Positions 1 through 27,140 of a DNA stretch of 64,000 nucleotides are shown piece after piece (position 1 is the stretch's first letter; every line of letters begins with the position of its first letter). The position numbers and the translations under genes are program-made. Source of the stretch: Gavia stellata (lineage: Eukaryota > Chordata > Aves > Gaviiformes > Gaviidae); assembly GCF_030936135.1 (NCBI RefSeq), contig NC_082597.1, positions 75,312,495-75,376,494 of the forward strand, read 5' to 3'. A model generated the notes under the pieces. The model had not been told where the DNA came from, searched no databases, and worked only from the letters and a program-made list of their open reading frames with translations.

Positions 1-1690
1 GTTGAACCTCATACAGTTGGCCTCGGCCCATCGATCCAGCCTGTCCAGATCCCTCTGTAGAGCCTTCCTACCCTCAAGCAGATAACACACCCACCCAACT
101 CGGTGTCATTTGCAAACTTACTGAGGGTGCACTTGATCCCCTCATCCAGATCATTGGTAAAGATATTAAACAAAACTGGCCCCAATACTAAGCCCTGGGG
201 AACACCATTTGTGACCGGCCGCCAACTGGATTTAACTCCATTCACCACAACCCTTTAGGCTCGGCCATCCAGCCAGTTTTTTTACCCAGTGAAGAGTGCA
301 CCTATCCAAGCCACAAGTTGCCAGTTTCTCCAGGAGAATGCTGTGGGAAACAGTGTCAAAGGCTTTACTAAATTCTAGGTAGACTATATCTACAGCCTTT
401 CCTTTGTCCACTAAACGGGTCACCTTGTCATAGAAGGAGAACAGGTTAGTCAGACAGGACCTGCCTTTTGTAAACCCATGCTGACTGGGCCTGATTGCCT
501 GGTTGTCCTGTACATGCCGCGTAATGGCACTCAAGATGATCTGCTCCATAATCTTTCCCAGCACCGAGGTCAGGCTGACAGGCCTGTAGTTCCCCGGATC
601 CTCCTTCCGGCCCTTCTTGAAGATGGGTGTCACATTTGCTAGCCTCCAGTCAACTGGGACCTCCCCAGTTAGCCAGGACTGCTGGTAGAAGATGGAAAGT
701 GGTTTGGTGAGCCCTTCCACGAGCTCCTCAGTACTCTTGGGTGGATCCCATCTGGTCCCATAGACTTGTGGGTGTCTAAGTGGTGTAGCAGGTCACTAAC
801 CCTTTCCCCTTGGATTGTGGGGGCTTCATTCTGCTCCCCACATCTATCTACCATCACAGGGAGCTGGGTACCCGGAGAATAACTGGTCTTACTATTAAAG
901 ACTGAGGCAAAGAAGGCATTAAGTACCTCAGCCTTTTCCTCATCCTTTGTCACTATGATTCTTCCCACGTCCAGTAAAGGATGAAGATACTCCTTAGCCC
1001 TCCTTTTGTTGTTAATGTGTTTATGGAAACATTTTTTATTGTCTTTTATGGCAGTTGCCAGGTTAAGTTCTAGTTGGGATTTGGCCCTTCTAATTTTCTC
1101 CCTGCAAAACCTCATGACATCTCTGTAGTCTTTCTGAGTGGTCTCCCTTCTTCCAAAGGTCATAAACTCTCCTTTGTTTCCTGACTTCCATCCAAAGCTC
1201 TCTGTTCAGCCAGGCCAGTCTTCTTCCATGCTGGTTTGTCTTCTGGCACATGGGCATGGCCTGCTCCTGTGCCTTCAAGACTTCCTTGAAGAGTGTTCAG
1301 CCTTCCTGGACTCCTTTGGCTTTCAGGACTGTCTCTCAAGGGACTCTGTCCTCCAGGCTCCTAAAGAGGCCAAAATCAGCCCTCCGGAAGTCCAAGGTAG
1401 CAGTTCTGCTGACCTGCCTCCTTACTTCTCCAAGAATCAAAAACTCTGTCATTTCGTGATCGCTATGCCCAAGACAGCCTCCAACCATTACCTCTCCCAT
1501 AAGTCCTTCTCTGTTTACAAACAACTGCTTTTTGTGTGTCTGGCAGGTTCTTTGCCAGGGGTTCAGGTAGACAGTTGTTGCTATTATGCCTCTTTCTACC
1601 CATATCTCAGGGGCATTATTCCTATAGTAGTTCTGCTTGCTGCTGTAGGGAATCCCTTGCCGCATGGCTGGGCATGCCCCGGCTAGTAAA
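1..1690 (-). mobile_element. CR1 LINE, middle of ORF2, truncated and decayed
   Basis: On the minus strand this stretch encodes, in broken frames, the linker after the endonuclease and most of the reverse transcriptase of a CR1 non-LTR retrotransposon. Recognisable blocks in element order are the GHSDHE-type segment (about 1470-1500), LDTHKSMGPDGIHPRVL (about 730-800), the PVSLTS and HGF.KGRSCLTNL region (450-600), [13 protein letters not shown] (about 340-400) and GVPQG...GPVLFNI (about 150-215). The frame changes near 240, 700 and 1130-1280, and the usual FADDTKLGG motif reads FANDTELGG, so the copy is dead. The 5' part is missing beyond about 1690. The 3' part runs off the left edge. It lies upstream of the first visible GYS2 exon, so most likely in a GYS2 intron. 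Confidence 0.93.
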
Positions 1691-2051
1691 CTAATTGTTC
1701 CCTCCTTTGAGACAACAAAGTCTGTGTCAGGTTAGAAAATGTGTGTAGGATTTTTATTTTTTGCAGTTTATGTTCACATCCTAAGCCATGGCCTCTAAAC
1801 CATGAGAAGTCACGAAGATCTCTATTGCCCAAACTGGAATCAGGTGACATCTGTTTATCTGTATCTATCCTCAGCTCTGTCTCAGACTTGACAAAAACTT
1901 CATAGCTAAAGGGAGAGATATAAGATCAGAGCTTCCTGGACAACCAGTCAAAGTGCATTGGCTTTTCCTGTGACTAATTCTTAACTGTTAAAGTTTGCTG
2001 TGATACCTTGTAGTGAGATATTTTTTTTCTCTCCATCTTGTGTCCATGTAG

Positions 2052-16899
<14,848 letters not shown>

Positions 16900-17600
16900 A
16901 TTCGTTGCTTTCACCCTGGCAGAGTCTCTCCATCCATTCAACAGTTTCTCTTGTAGGCTTGGCAAGCTTTGTGTTAAGGGCAGTTTGATATAATTAGGGG
17001 AATCTTAAATGTTACTTGAGCTACACTGTTGGAAAGCCTAATGTTATTTCACCTTGAAAGTAGTTTAAATGACAATTCTTCTGTGCCCCTTTGAGGTAGA
17101 AGAGCTTTCTCAAGCTTAATTAACCTAGAGAATGCGACAATCCCCTCGGGAGCATATACAAACTGCAGATCATACCTTTGTCTACATAATCATCTGTATT
17201 AATAGTAGTCTATGCTGATAGCTCCATTATGGGTGTCCCAAATGAATTCCTGCTTCATTTATGTCCCCCCTTTTCCCCTCCTAAAATAACATGAACTTTA
17301 AGCCAGAGCTCAAAAAATTTAGAGAAAAAAGTGTTACACTGGGGAAACCTTGGCAGGGTTAAAAAAGATACACTGAAAAGAAAATGGTCTTTATTTTTCC
17401 TTATGCTGTTTATTGTAAGCTTACATCATTTACAACATTTTTTTACAGCACACAGAAGTGTCTTGATCCAGTGGTAAAACATACTTCCTGTGGAACAATA
17501 TGAAGTCTTATGCAGTGGGCATTTGAACTTTAGAGACAAATGAAGTCATCTTTCTGAAGTCATTTAGACCCACAATAAACAGCAGACCGTTTATTTTCTG
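16900..17600 (+). other. GYS2: GYS2 3' UTR
   Basis: About 0.7 kb from the TGA to a canonical AATAAA at 17574-17579. A T/GT-rich stretch follows at 17600-17640 that would serve as the downstream element. The poly(A) site is inferred at about 17590-17600. Confidence 0.75.
17574..17579 (+). terminator. GYS2: GYS2 polyadenylation signal AATAAA
   Basis: The only perfect AATAAA in the first 700 bases after the GYS2 stop that is also followed by a T/GT-rich tract. Confidence 0.75.
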
Positions 17601-20600
17601 ATTCCTCTGGTATGTCTCTTTTATTGTTTTCATCTTGTCTTACATTCTAAGTTTGTTAAAAAACTAGTTTGGGAGGAAATTAATATGACTTGGCTAAAGA
17701 GAATGACAAAATTTCCTTAAGTAACACCTTCCCCTGCAGGCAAACCTACATGCCATAGAGCAATGTGACAATATTCAAAGATGAGTAACTCTAGTTCTTC
17801 CAATTGCCCCATTAGTCCATTGTCTATTTCACTTCTTCTAGAAGAGACCTAATCATAACAAATAATGGTAAAAGAATTCCAAGAACACATCTGCCCCACA
17901 GACATAATTTCAAAAAGCACCTGAAACTTCAAAGTACTTGGGGAATAATTGAACCTCACAACAAGAACTAGACATTTGATTTGCTTAACAGAAAGCTTTC
18001 AAAAGTATTTCAACTCCTAGAGATGCAGAGAATGCCTGCACATGCTCTTCAGAAGTAGATTTTGACACGAAGACATTAGGAAGGAGATTCATCTCTTATT
18101 TTACAAGTTTGTGCATCAAGAATTTCTGATGCTATTCAAGAAAAGAAATTTCCAGGAATTGATTCAGCCTGTTCTTCAGCAGGTGGGACAATGTAACCTT
18201 GGGAGGTATTTGCCTTCACTGTCAATCCCAGGGGAGCCTAGATGTCCAACTTTGATTAGACACCTACCTTTCAAACATTTAACCAACATTTGATGATGTG
18301 GTTCTTACTATAGGCCATATAGAATAAAAGTGATTAGGTGCCTATTTGTATTTTTGGCCATCTAAAATCAGTTTTAAAATTGGACTTTCATTCTTAAACT
18401 GATTTGGATACCTGAAAGAAGGTAGGTTCAGGCTTTTATGGCAAAAACTTAATTGGATTTAAAAGGAGTTACTATTTTTTAGCCATCTTAAAAGTAATTA
18501 AAACAATGAGTAGTTATTTTTTATATGAAAGTGGTGAAAGCAAAGATACTGCAAATATTTTCCTCCATATAGTTTACTAAGTGGAGAAGAACTGCATTTT
18601 GTGAGTTCAGAAATGTATATTCTTCCTCAAAGTGCTTTTAATCAGAGTTCCCTTGCAGAGTCAAAGAATATAATGGCTGTGAGTCCCAACAAAAGAACAT
18701 TTAAAGGGCATATTGATTGAAAGTTAATGTTGTCTTAAAAAAAAAAAAAATCAAGAAATTGGACATTATCGCTTGTTGTACTGAAGAAAAGCACAGGAAA
18801 TGCATTGTTGTACTGAAGAAAAGCATCAAAATTGCATTAGCATCATCTGAGAGTGATCTAGCACTTCCTTTGTTGCCTAAAAATGTTGTAGTAGCCACCG
18901 GCTGGTGAACATCTGTTTATCATCATTCCAGACCCAGCTTCACTGCAGTGCTGAAAGATGTGATCACTACACACATATTGTAAATATTGCGAAATGATGG
19001 AGGCACAGCACAGACAATATCAAACGTGGAAAGGTTTTGCTAGGGTTGCATTAAGACAGCTACACTTGTTCGTTCTGGACAAGTTCCAGAGGAGAAAAAT
19101 AAGCAATATATATGATGCAGGTTGCAGGTGATCTTAGATGGCTCATGGTATTTGAGTTCCCTGGGAAGAGCAGAGAGTGGGCATGACATCTCGCACAAAT
19201 TCAGCTGTGTTTGTTTCAGCACGCTCGCATGCTTTGAGCATGTGCCCAGTGACAGAAAGTGCACAACTTTTGAGATATGACTAATGTGAATATTGTGCCC
19301 ATTCTTCTCAGAAATGGTCCCGCAGTGGCCAGTGACCTCTGCCTCATGCCTCTATATTTTAGTTCTGCCTTGAATGTTAGGACCAGCTGTCAATAGCAAG
19401 GTGATTTAACTACAGCAAAATATTTCTGCCTTTTGAATTTGCAGGTTAGAGGTAATGGCTTTTCATTCAGTCAAGGTGACAGATTGCCTAACTTAAATGC
19501 CACACATTTCTAACAGTTTCTGACATCTGACAAGCTTGGTAACAGATATCTGTTACATAAGCAATTATCTGCCAGAATGAAAATATTAGGGTTTCACAAA
19601 CAGCTCACCAACAAGGCAGAACATTTATTCTGTTTCATGATATTTGTAAAGATTTGTTTAAGCTAGTGAGTTTAGATCAGGAATGCATACAAAAAATCAG
19701 TCGACTGGGAATGTGATTAGTACAGCTTTTGTATCTCTGGGACATTTAGAGGCATATGAATTTCATGATACTAGTAAGCCAAAGGATGTATAAACCTTCT
19801 ATGTTTTGTGTGAGCACTGACTGATCATAGTGTAAAATATGCTAAAACATAACTTAGATGCACCTAAGATATTCAGAGTATGCTTGAAACAAAGAGCAAT
19901 TAAATTAATGAAAAGATTCTGGTGGATACCATTGGTCTTTAGATTAAGTTCATCATGAATGCATTCTGCCATACAACATATATTGCTATTGAAAGATACA
20001 TTAGTGCTTAAAAATGAACAAACAAGGACATTTTGATTTCTCCAGTTATGTTTCTCCATGAAATGATGTAGATGATAAACAATTACTGAAAGTGCCTATA
20101 GCCCCGTGATAGAAATTAATTTCTCTGTTCCTTCAGCTGCGTTTCTTTGTGTTGAGGAGAAGCATCATTATAGTTAGTGAGTTAACAAAATTAATTAGCA
20201 GTGTCATGAGAAAGATCAGAGGAAAGTAGCATTAAAAGATGACGACCACAACTAGGGTTAAAGGTTAAAAAAATAAAGCATAGTTGCATGGACACAAGGA
20301 TCATGTGGCTACTTTTTAATTACATGAGAACTATACAGAGCTTTCCAGTAAGACCATAAAACTACATAAATAATGTTAAATATATCCTTATCAGCATGGA
20401 ATGATAATTAACTGATTTGTGTATAATTCCAGTTTTGCAACTCAAAAACCAAGCCAACAAAAAAGTACAATAACAATGCAATTAATATTCTGTGTGCCTG
20501 TTGTCATGTGTGACACTAGATTTGTACCTAGTACGCCACCACTAACTCCAGCAGTACTGCACCTCCTGACAACAGTAGTGACTGTATGCCGTAGTCATTA

Positions 20601-21000
20601 TTGAGGCCCTAATCCTTTAAGACCTATCCCCATACTATCTTTATGTGGTGGGACTTGCTTAGTAGGATTGTTCAGAGTACACATTTCTGCATGTGTGTAA
20701 CTGGGGCAGCACTGAGGTCTAAGTAAGTGCTGGTGCCTATTCTCTGTGGTGACAGATATCTGCAAAAAAAAATCACCTACTTTGCAGCTGAAGATACCTG
20801 GATTGTTTTAATTTCTCACTGACTTTATTGACCATCAGCAACTTAAAGGGCCAGCAGTGAAGTGGTGAAGGAATCTACCTTTATCAGAAATAAAAAGGCT
20901 TCAATATACAGCTGGGTGGAAGGTAGTAAAAGGTTTCCCAATGAAAAATTGTTTCTAATGAAGTAGTTGTCCAAAAAGACAGTTTTAATCATCTTTTCAG
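17601..21000. other. Intergenic between GYS2 and SPX 3' ends
   Basis: About 3.4 kb between two converging genes. It holds an A14 run near 18737-18750, a 32-base imperfect duplication at 18773-18836 and otherwise unique AT-rich DNA. I see no transposon and no exon. Confidence 0.6.
18773..18836. repeat. Imperfect 32-base tandem duplication
   Basis: The motif ttgttgtactgaagaaaagc occurs at 18773 and again at 18805, each followed by a similar aaatgcatt/aattgcatt stretch. Confidence 0.75.
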
Positions 21001-21014
21001 GTAAGACGTTACAA

Positions 21015-21020
21015 TTTATT
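21015..21020 (-). terminator. SPX: Probable SPX polyadenylation signal
   Basis: The plus strand reads tttatt, i.e. AATAAA on the minus strand, 226 bases after the SPX stop codon. A second AATAAA lies at 20823-20828, so alternative ends are possible. Confidence 0.6.
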
Positions 21021-21245
21021 TTAAATTTTAGGTGGAACATACAAAATGGTCTAAACAAAGCAGGAACTTTACAAATAATTTCCTTAGCTGAACTGGTAAC
21101 TTTAATCAGTTTGCATTCAAAATGTTGCAATGAGTATATGTGTCACCCTTTGGGAACTTCAGTGAGGATGGATGAAATACTCTGTTTACACAAATCATGA
21201 TTTCAGGGTATATACAATACAAATGTAAAAGAAATTTGAAATATT

Positions 21246-21304
21246 TCACCAATTTAATAGATTATTTGTCAAGTAGCCAGGGTGATCACTGTTTTCTTCT
21301 TCAA
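21246..21304 (-). CDS. SPX: SPX exon 6: conserved C-terminus and stop
   Basis: Acceptor gtcttacag, in phase with exon 5. It encodes VEEENSDHPGYLTNNLLNW and TGA. The LLNW end equals the human spexin C-terminus, which fixes this small exon about 2.3 kb from exon 5. Confidence 0.92.
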
Positions 21305-24300
21305 CTGTAAGACAAGACACAATGAGGAAAAAAAAGCTGTAGGTAAAGGAAAGTTCAGTCAGCCAAAGTTTTCACGAGACAGATGTGCCTCAGGCACAGG
21401 CCTAGTGAAATGTGACTGCTTAGCTAAGAGATGCAGGCGTCTGTAGAAATAATCATATCTTCTCTCATTTTAAATGTAGGAATTTTTATGTTTGCTGAAG
21501 AGCAAAGATACAAACCATGTCCAGAGGGATATCTTAGTACAAGGCACAAATTTTTCATGCAGAAGAAAATAATGTATTTGTTCTTTATTTGCATGTTTCT
21601 GTCAGTCAAGAGGGTTCTAAAATCACCTGAAAGTGATCTTCTGAAAGTGCAGGGCTTACCCAGGTTTGTCTGTGTTGTTATTCCCTACAACAATGGTGGC
21701 AATGTTATTCCACATAGTATTTTTCAAACAAGCTGCCAGTTCTGCTTAGGTCTCTCAGATATGTCACCTTTTTTCTTAGGGGGCTGTTGCTGTCCACTGT
21801 CTCCTCTGGAATAGCAACAGCAGGCAGGAAAATAGCACTAAAATTTACGAATCATGAACTTGAGAGGATTTTCTCTTTTTGTTAGCACATAAATGACACT
21901 TTCACTGATTTATCTTTAGAACTTCTCATATATTTTGTCCATAGCACTACGCTCATTTTTAATTCTGCCTTTCTCTCTCAGTCAAAATGCCACTGAATTT
22001 TTTTGGTTAGCAGAGCTCTGCCAGGGCAGGGAAGAGAGAGCTGAGCACAGAGCTCCAGCACTACATGAGGTACAGTGGGAGATTTTAGGAAGTGGTGAAG
22101 ACAGGAATGATTCCAGCATATCAACACTGTCAGGTGTTTCTCACACCCTCTTTTAATTTCAGGAAAGCTGCATACTTTAGATAACTAAGGAGAGGTGATA
22201 TCACAGTGATGGCAAGGCAGTTATTTATTACACACTGTTGATGATGTCAAAGGCGATTAGGCAGTTAACAGGCCTGTCTTATCACTCATCTATGTGACAG
22301 GTACAAAACTACCTCATATTTTACTAGGGTTTTACTTCACATTTCCTAATTAAAGTAAAACGCTTTTTCTTCCTGTCATGATGACAGAAATTAAGAGTCC
22401 GAATAAGGAACTCACAACCAGGACAATAAGAAACAAAGGTAGCTTGTAGCCACCTTCACTTCCTCCCTGTCCTGAACCAAAGAGGGGAAGAGTGTAACTT
22501 AGACAAACTCCTGGGCTTGTATAAGCTACCACAGCCTCCCCAGCACCCAGGGGCGAAAGCACAGCACAGACTCTCCACAGCACTGTAGGACGATTCTACC
22601 TTTTACAACCTCCCTGTCCCCAGCTCCATTTCCAAAAAATAGTCTATGTACCTGAAGAGGTGAAAGGTAGAAAGACAGAGGATATGGATAGCATAGATTT
22701 CAGGTCTCATCCTGGTAAGCTGTATGTATGCATCAGACAATGAGGGTTTCAGGATAATGGCTTTGCAGGAAAGCTGGTCTAGGGAGGAAAGGTGAACTAT
22801 AGCAGGGTGAGGGAGCTGGGGAACATAGGATAGGGGTCCTCACCTCAGGGCGTGCAATATGCATGAAGGAGATGAAGAAACACAAGTTATTTAAGCCTGA
22901 CTCAGTAGCTGGGTTTTGCTGGAGAGTGTTGTGGAAGGGAAATGTGAGTTCTGAGGTTCTGAAGTGAGAAATGGAAGCATATAGCAGGTGGTGAGGAAGC
23001 AGGTGGTGAGGAGACAGAGATGGGAGTGTTAGACAATATCTCTGGGAGGCTGGGAACACATGAATGAATTATGGGATTTTTCAGGATATTTCAATGCTCT
23101 GCCTCTAAATGTCACTAGGATCCCTGTCAGCTGTGCCAGTGACAGAGCTCTCATGTGCCACCTGTGAATCCCACAGCTCCTCTGCTGGGGCTTCGTAGGA
23201 TTCTTTTAAGCCTTTCCACCAGGACATAAGAGTCAATGGAGGAATAAAAATTTCACAAGCAAACAATATTCTGGAGAAAAAGGAGCCCCAGTAGAGTTTT
23301 GTTTTGGAAAATTCAATTCAAAATAGCCATTCCCTTGAGTCTAAACCAACAAAAATCTGAAATACAAATTAAAAGCAGAATATGCAAAAGTTTACCTACT
23401 ATCATTTATCTGATTCATGTTCTAATCTGTGTAAATGTACACCCTAATATAATACAAACTGTGTAAATGTACATTCTAATACAATGTACTCTGTGGAATA
23501 ATATCTCATTTCAAACCAGGCCTTTTAGATCAATTTACTAAACTGTTAGTAAATGAAATACTGATAAGCCCCTTTTAAAAAAGTCAAGGTAAGACAAAAC
23601 ATGCATTTACCTTCTTCTTGTGCTTTCCGTAAGGAACTAAGGAACAATGCTGCAGCTTCAGAAAGAGATAAAGGATTTGTGTTTTGGCTGCGTGTTTCTA
23701 GAATTATAAAGTCAGAGATGCATGGTTTGTTAGTGTTTACTGGCATTTATTTATTTTGTTCTTTGCTTTTTTATCTCTATAACTAGAGACCCAAAGAAAA
23801 AAAATACTGTTGTCTGGTTTGCTCTATAACATTCTCTGCTCAAAACCAGTCTGATAAATATCTAACACAGAAGAGACTAGCGATCTTTTTAAAGAGGAGG
23901 CTGTTTCAAAGTCCCTTAGAAGGTAAAAATAATATTTTCTTTTTTCATATGTTCCTTACTTTGCTACAACATTCTGTTTCCTTCAAAAACATTGTCTAGC
24001 ATGGTTCAATGTTGTCTACTTTTGTCATTTGTCAGTTCAGCACAATTAATAACTTGATTTGTTTTTTTCCAGTGGAAAGTCAAAGGTACTGATGAGAATC
24101 CCACTTAACAGCCAGATCAGTCTACAATATCACTTATGTAAATGAAGTCACACAGGTACTCAAGAGAGGAAAGTCTGATAGTCTTTATCATGTGCTTTTT
24201 GGAATGAAGAAACTCACAAAAGGGAGTTTAATTGCTTCCTTGAATATAATTCCAGGAAAGCAAATCCCCTCCAGTTTCCACAGATTTCTCCCATAATCTG

Positions 24301-27009
24301 AGGAAAGACTGATGTGTTACATACACCTGTGCACATGTACTTACCAAGATGCATTCTGTCATACAGATCCTTTCGCTGGCTCTCATCTGAGATGAATCGA
24401 CGTCCCTCTACAAAAGCGGTGTGAAAAGGGTGAAAACAACCTCCGAAATCTGTTGTAATTCCTACTTTACAATCCCTAATGCAGTCTTTTCAAAATACAA
24501 AATTACAGCTATACTCTACAAACATAAAATGGGAGGCATAAGTCCATCCCAGGGTCTTTCCGAATCAGCAATAGCCCTTCCTGAACCAGAACACTCAAGA
24601 CATACTTTATTCCATACAACTGGTGTTTCAGCACTTTTCATTCTTGTATTAACCTGCTGTAGGAACTGTACGTAGGGAGGAATTTACTGCCTTTTCCTCA
24701 TTCTTTCATTGACTGCTGTACGGTCAAGAGCCTTCAATCTCTTTGCTGGACTATAAAGTATTGCCTTTTAAAGGGATATTTCTATTTAAAAAATGAAAAA
24801 AACCCTAAAAAATAAAATCACATTACTTCTTATGCATCAATAAGAATGATATACAGGTTAGTGTAGAAGTAACAGTGCGTTATTCAGTAGGAAGATTTAA
24901 ACTAAAGAAAAAAAGGCCAAATGCTTTGCTTTTATGAATAGAAATAATTTTATTAATGTCACTAGAACTTCTTTCAGTTACACTTACAGTTGTTTGGAGC
25001 CTATCTTTATTTTGTGTTGTTATTATTCATATTGTATCCCTTTTGCATTTCTCTCAGGATTGTGAGCTTCAATTTTTTTTTTTTAATTTCAAGGAAGGCA
25101 TTTTTCTTGCTCTCTTAATACCTACCCTACCTGATAGCTTTTAATTTTGAAACAACAATTCAGAATAGTATTTTTTAAAAAAAGAATAGCTCTGTTAAAT
25201 TTTGTGGGTTTGCATCAGAGGACAAAATCTTTCTTTGGCTCTAAAGTTTATCTTTATATCTGGACTAACAACAGAAACTCAAAAGGTCATTTGCACAACC
25301 TTAACACCACAATATTGATAACACTGACATCCAAGTTCTCCTTAGAAGAGGTTGCTTGTGATCTTAATACCAAATCTAATACAAGATGCTTGCATTCTCC
25401 TATTGCTTGAGAAGAAGTTTTAATAAACCCTGAGTGAGAATAAGGAATGATAACTACATCTAGTGTGTCTTAAACCCCCTTTAAGATTATTTCAGACGAG
25501 GAAACTGCTTTTCCAATAGGTTTTACAATCAAGCTTCAAACTCTATACATTTTCAGTACTTTGTTTTGCTTCTCTTCTTCGAACACTTTCTTTCTTCAAT
25601 TTGATTTCTTTAAAAAATAATACTGGCAATGCCACTGTTTCAGAGACACGAAGAAATAACAATTAGCACATGCCTGCAGGCCTCAGAACTTCTACTTCCA
25701 CAGCATCCTCGGGGATTTATTGCTTCTGTGGAGCCAAGCAGATTAGGAATAATCCACTGGTAGAGAAAGTTATCTCCTCAAAACAGAAAGAGCTTGGGAC
25801 TTACGTGCACCCTTCAAATAGAGCATAGCCTGAGGAGTCCAGTTTCTCCTTTGGAAATGAGTCTTTATGCCAAAAAAGATAAAAGAGACACGTTAACGTT
25901 GCATGCCATTACTAACTAGTACAAATACTTCAACAGCACAAACCTGTGAGATTCATGGATGCTGCACATTCAGCCTGAGCAAGTTGTTTACCTGAGGTGC
26001 ACTCCAGCAGAAAGATATGAAGGACACTGCCAAGAACAGTGCCATTGCAGATGCTGTCAGTTTACGCAGTACCTGTGCACAAGAAAGAACCACGAGGTAC
26101 AGGAAAAGCCTTTCAAATCTGTAGATCCTCTCAACTTCAAATCTAAATGTGAGGATATTTCCAGTCCCTCCTTTCTCCCTGTCTTGCTGCCAAACCTCCT
26201 CTTGCTCAGTGGCTATTTCGGCTTCAGTACACAGTGATCTGATGGCAGGATGAATGTTCAATCAAACATACTTTATTCTCTTTACTCATATTCATTATAA
26301 AGGTTCCATACCGGTGAGAACTTCCATCGAGGCAAGCACCTTTTGTGCTCCTATTTGCAAGGACATTAGATCCTCCAGAAATTAGAATAATGTACAAACC
26401 ATGGGGGAAAGACAATATAAAGTATATCTTGATTTTACCAAACCTTGAACAATAGAGTTTGGACCACAAGCAAATGTAGAGGACTTGCCATTCCAAACAA
26501 ACAAACCAACCAACCAGGAGAGTGGATGACTACTTCCTCAGGAAAAGAAAGTTTTTAAACTTAGCATCCTATTTGCATTAACCATGATTACACACATGTC
26601 ACAAGAGAAGCTTGTTTGATTCTTGGATTTTGCTTGCTGATGCAGCACATGCAAATGAAAGCATTGAGCATGAATCCTCTGTGAACAAGTTGCATCTCTG
26701 TTTGTTCGCACAGACCATGTTGTTATTCATGCATTGATAGCAGTGATGGGCAACAGAGAGCATTTAACGTTATGATTCACAGTGTTTTATTTCATCCTTG
26801 TTTTGAGAGCACATTGTGCTATTAATGTTTTTTTTAATGCAGTTGTTTCAAGCACGCTGGATATAACTATGTGTATATTCCTCTCAGGTTATTTTTAAAT
26901 TAAAATTATTAAGCCCCCCTGCAGTTCCTAAATATTATACTCACATGAAAAAGCATAAATTGCAAACTAAATGTTTCCCACACACCAAAAGAGTCTCACT
27001 CACCTTCAT
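21246..27009 (-). CDS. SPX: Spexin prohormone (spexin-1), complete
   Basis: Secreted neuropeptide/hormone precursor of the spexin-galanin-kisspeptin family; mature spexin acts on galanin receptors 2 and 3. Coding exons on the minus strand are 27004-27009, 25992-26072, 25805-25862, 24345-24407, 23611-23697 and 21246-21304. All have GT-AG borders and joining phases, giving 117 residues (human 116). Residues 1-26 or so are a signal peptide (MKVLRKLTASAMALFLAVSF, ending FCWS). QRR precedes residues 36-49, NWTPQAMLYLKGAQ, which equal human spexin. GRR follows, giving dibasic cleavage plus a glycine amide donor. Residues 53-70, FISDESQRKDLYDRMHLE, match the second peptide NPQ 53-70. The conserved C-terminus ends LLNW. 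The spexin-2 paralogue differs inside the mature peptide, so this is spexin-1. It lies tail-to-tail with GYS2. Confidence 0.97.
22984..23013. repeat. Two-copy 15-base tandem repeat
   Basis: gcaggtggtgaggaa at 22984-22998 is followed by gcaggtggtgaggag. It lies within the last SPX intron, in a purine-rich region. Confidence 0.85.
23427..23490. repeat. Two-copy tandem repeat, 32-base unit
   Basis: A unit starting ctgtgtaaatgtaca at 23427 repeats at 23459 with a few changes. It lies in the last SPX intron. Confidence 0.85.
23611..23697 (-). CDS. SPX: SPX exon 5: C-terminal propeptide
   Basis: Acceptor aattctag, donor GTAAAT. It encodes ETRSQNTNPLSLSEAAALFL then SSLRKAQEE, aligning with the human propeptide block around PEAATILLASLQ. 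Confidence 0.93.
24345..24407 (-). CDS. SPX: SPX exon 4: GRR processing site and NPQ peptide
   Basis: Acceptor cttttgtag, donor GTAAGT. It completes the Q codon, then encodes GRR (amidation and cleavage) and FISDESQRKDLYDRMHL. Confidence 0.96.
25805..25862 (-). CDS. SPX: SPX exon 3: mature spexin peptide
   Basis: Acceptor gcataaag, donor GTAAGT. It encodes THFQRRNWTPQAMLYLKGA and the first base of Q. The dibasic RR immediately precedes the mature N-terminus. Confidence 0.97.
25992..26072 (-). CDS. SPX: SPX exon 2: signal peptide
   Basis: Acceptor cttgtgcacag, donor GTAAAC, 27 codons. VLRKLTASAMALFLAVSFIS continues to FCWSAPQ: a basic n-region, a hydrophobic core and a cleavage site near WS/APQ. 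Confidence 0.95.
27004..27009 (-). CDS. SPX: SPX exon 1: start codon (MK)
   Basis: Only two codons, ATG AAG, followed directly by the donor GTGAGT. A two-codon first exon joins in phase to VLRKL in the next exon. No other upstream ATG gives a signal peptide in frame. Confidence 0.85.
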
Positions 27010-27140
27010 ACTTAGTTCAGTGGCAAATCTTCAGTCTTCTTTTCTTGGGATAATGTGTCACAAGATCTCCTACAGTTTTGGGGGTCCCTTTTTAAATCTT
27101 CGGAGTGAAGGTACCCTCCCCTTCTCTGTCAGGGCGGAGG
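27010..27140 (-). promoter_or_regulatory. SPX: Probable SPX core promoter and 5' UTR
   Basis: Reading the minus strand, a TATA-like ATTTAAAAAGGG lies at 27097-27086, about 80 bases before the start codon. That would put the transcription start near 27060 with a 5' UTR of about 50 bases. A short GC-rich CTCCGCCC element lies just upstream, near 27130. This is inferred from position and composition only; a noncoding exon further upstream cannot be excluded. Confidence 0.5.

Noticed and set aside
232-1163. Open frames with reverse transcriptase similarity as host genes
   Set aside because: They are pieces of one frameshifted CR1 LINE.
22733-23059. 108-codon minus-strand frame as a further SPX exon
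   Set aside because: Exon 5 joins directly to the LLNW exon at 21304; this Pro/Ser-rich frame is due to the purine-rich plus strand.
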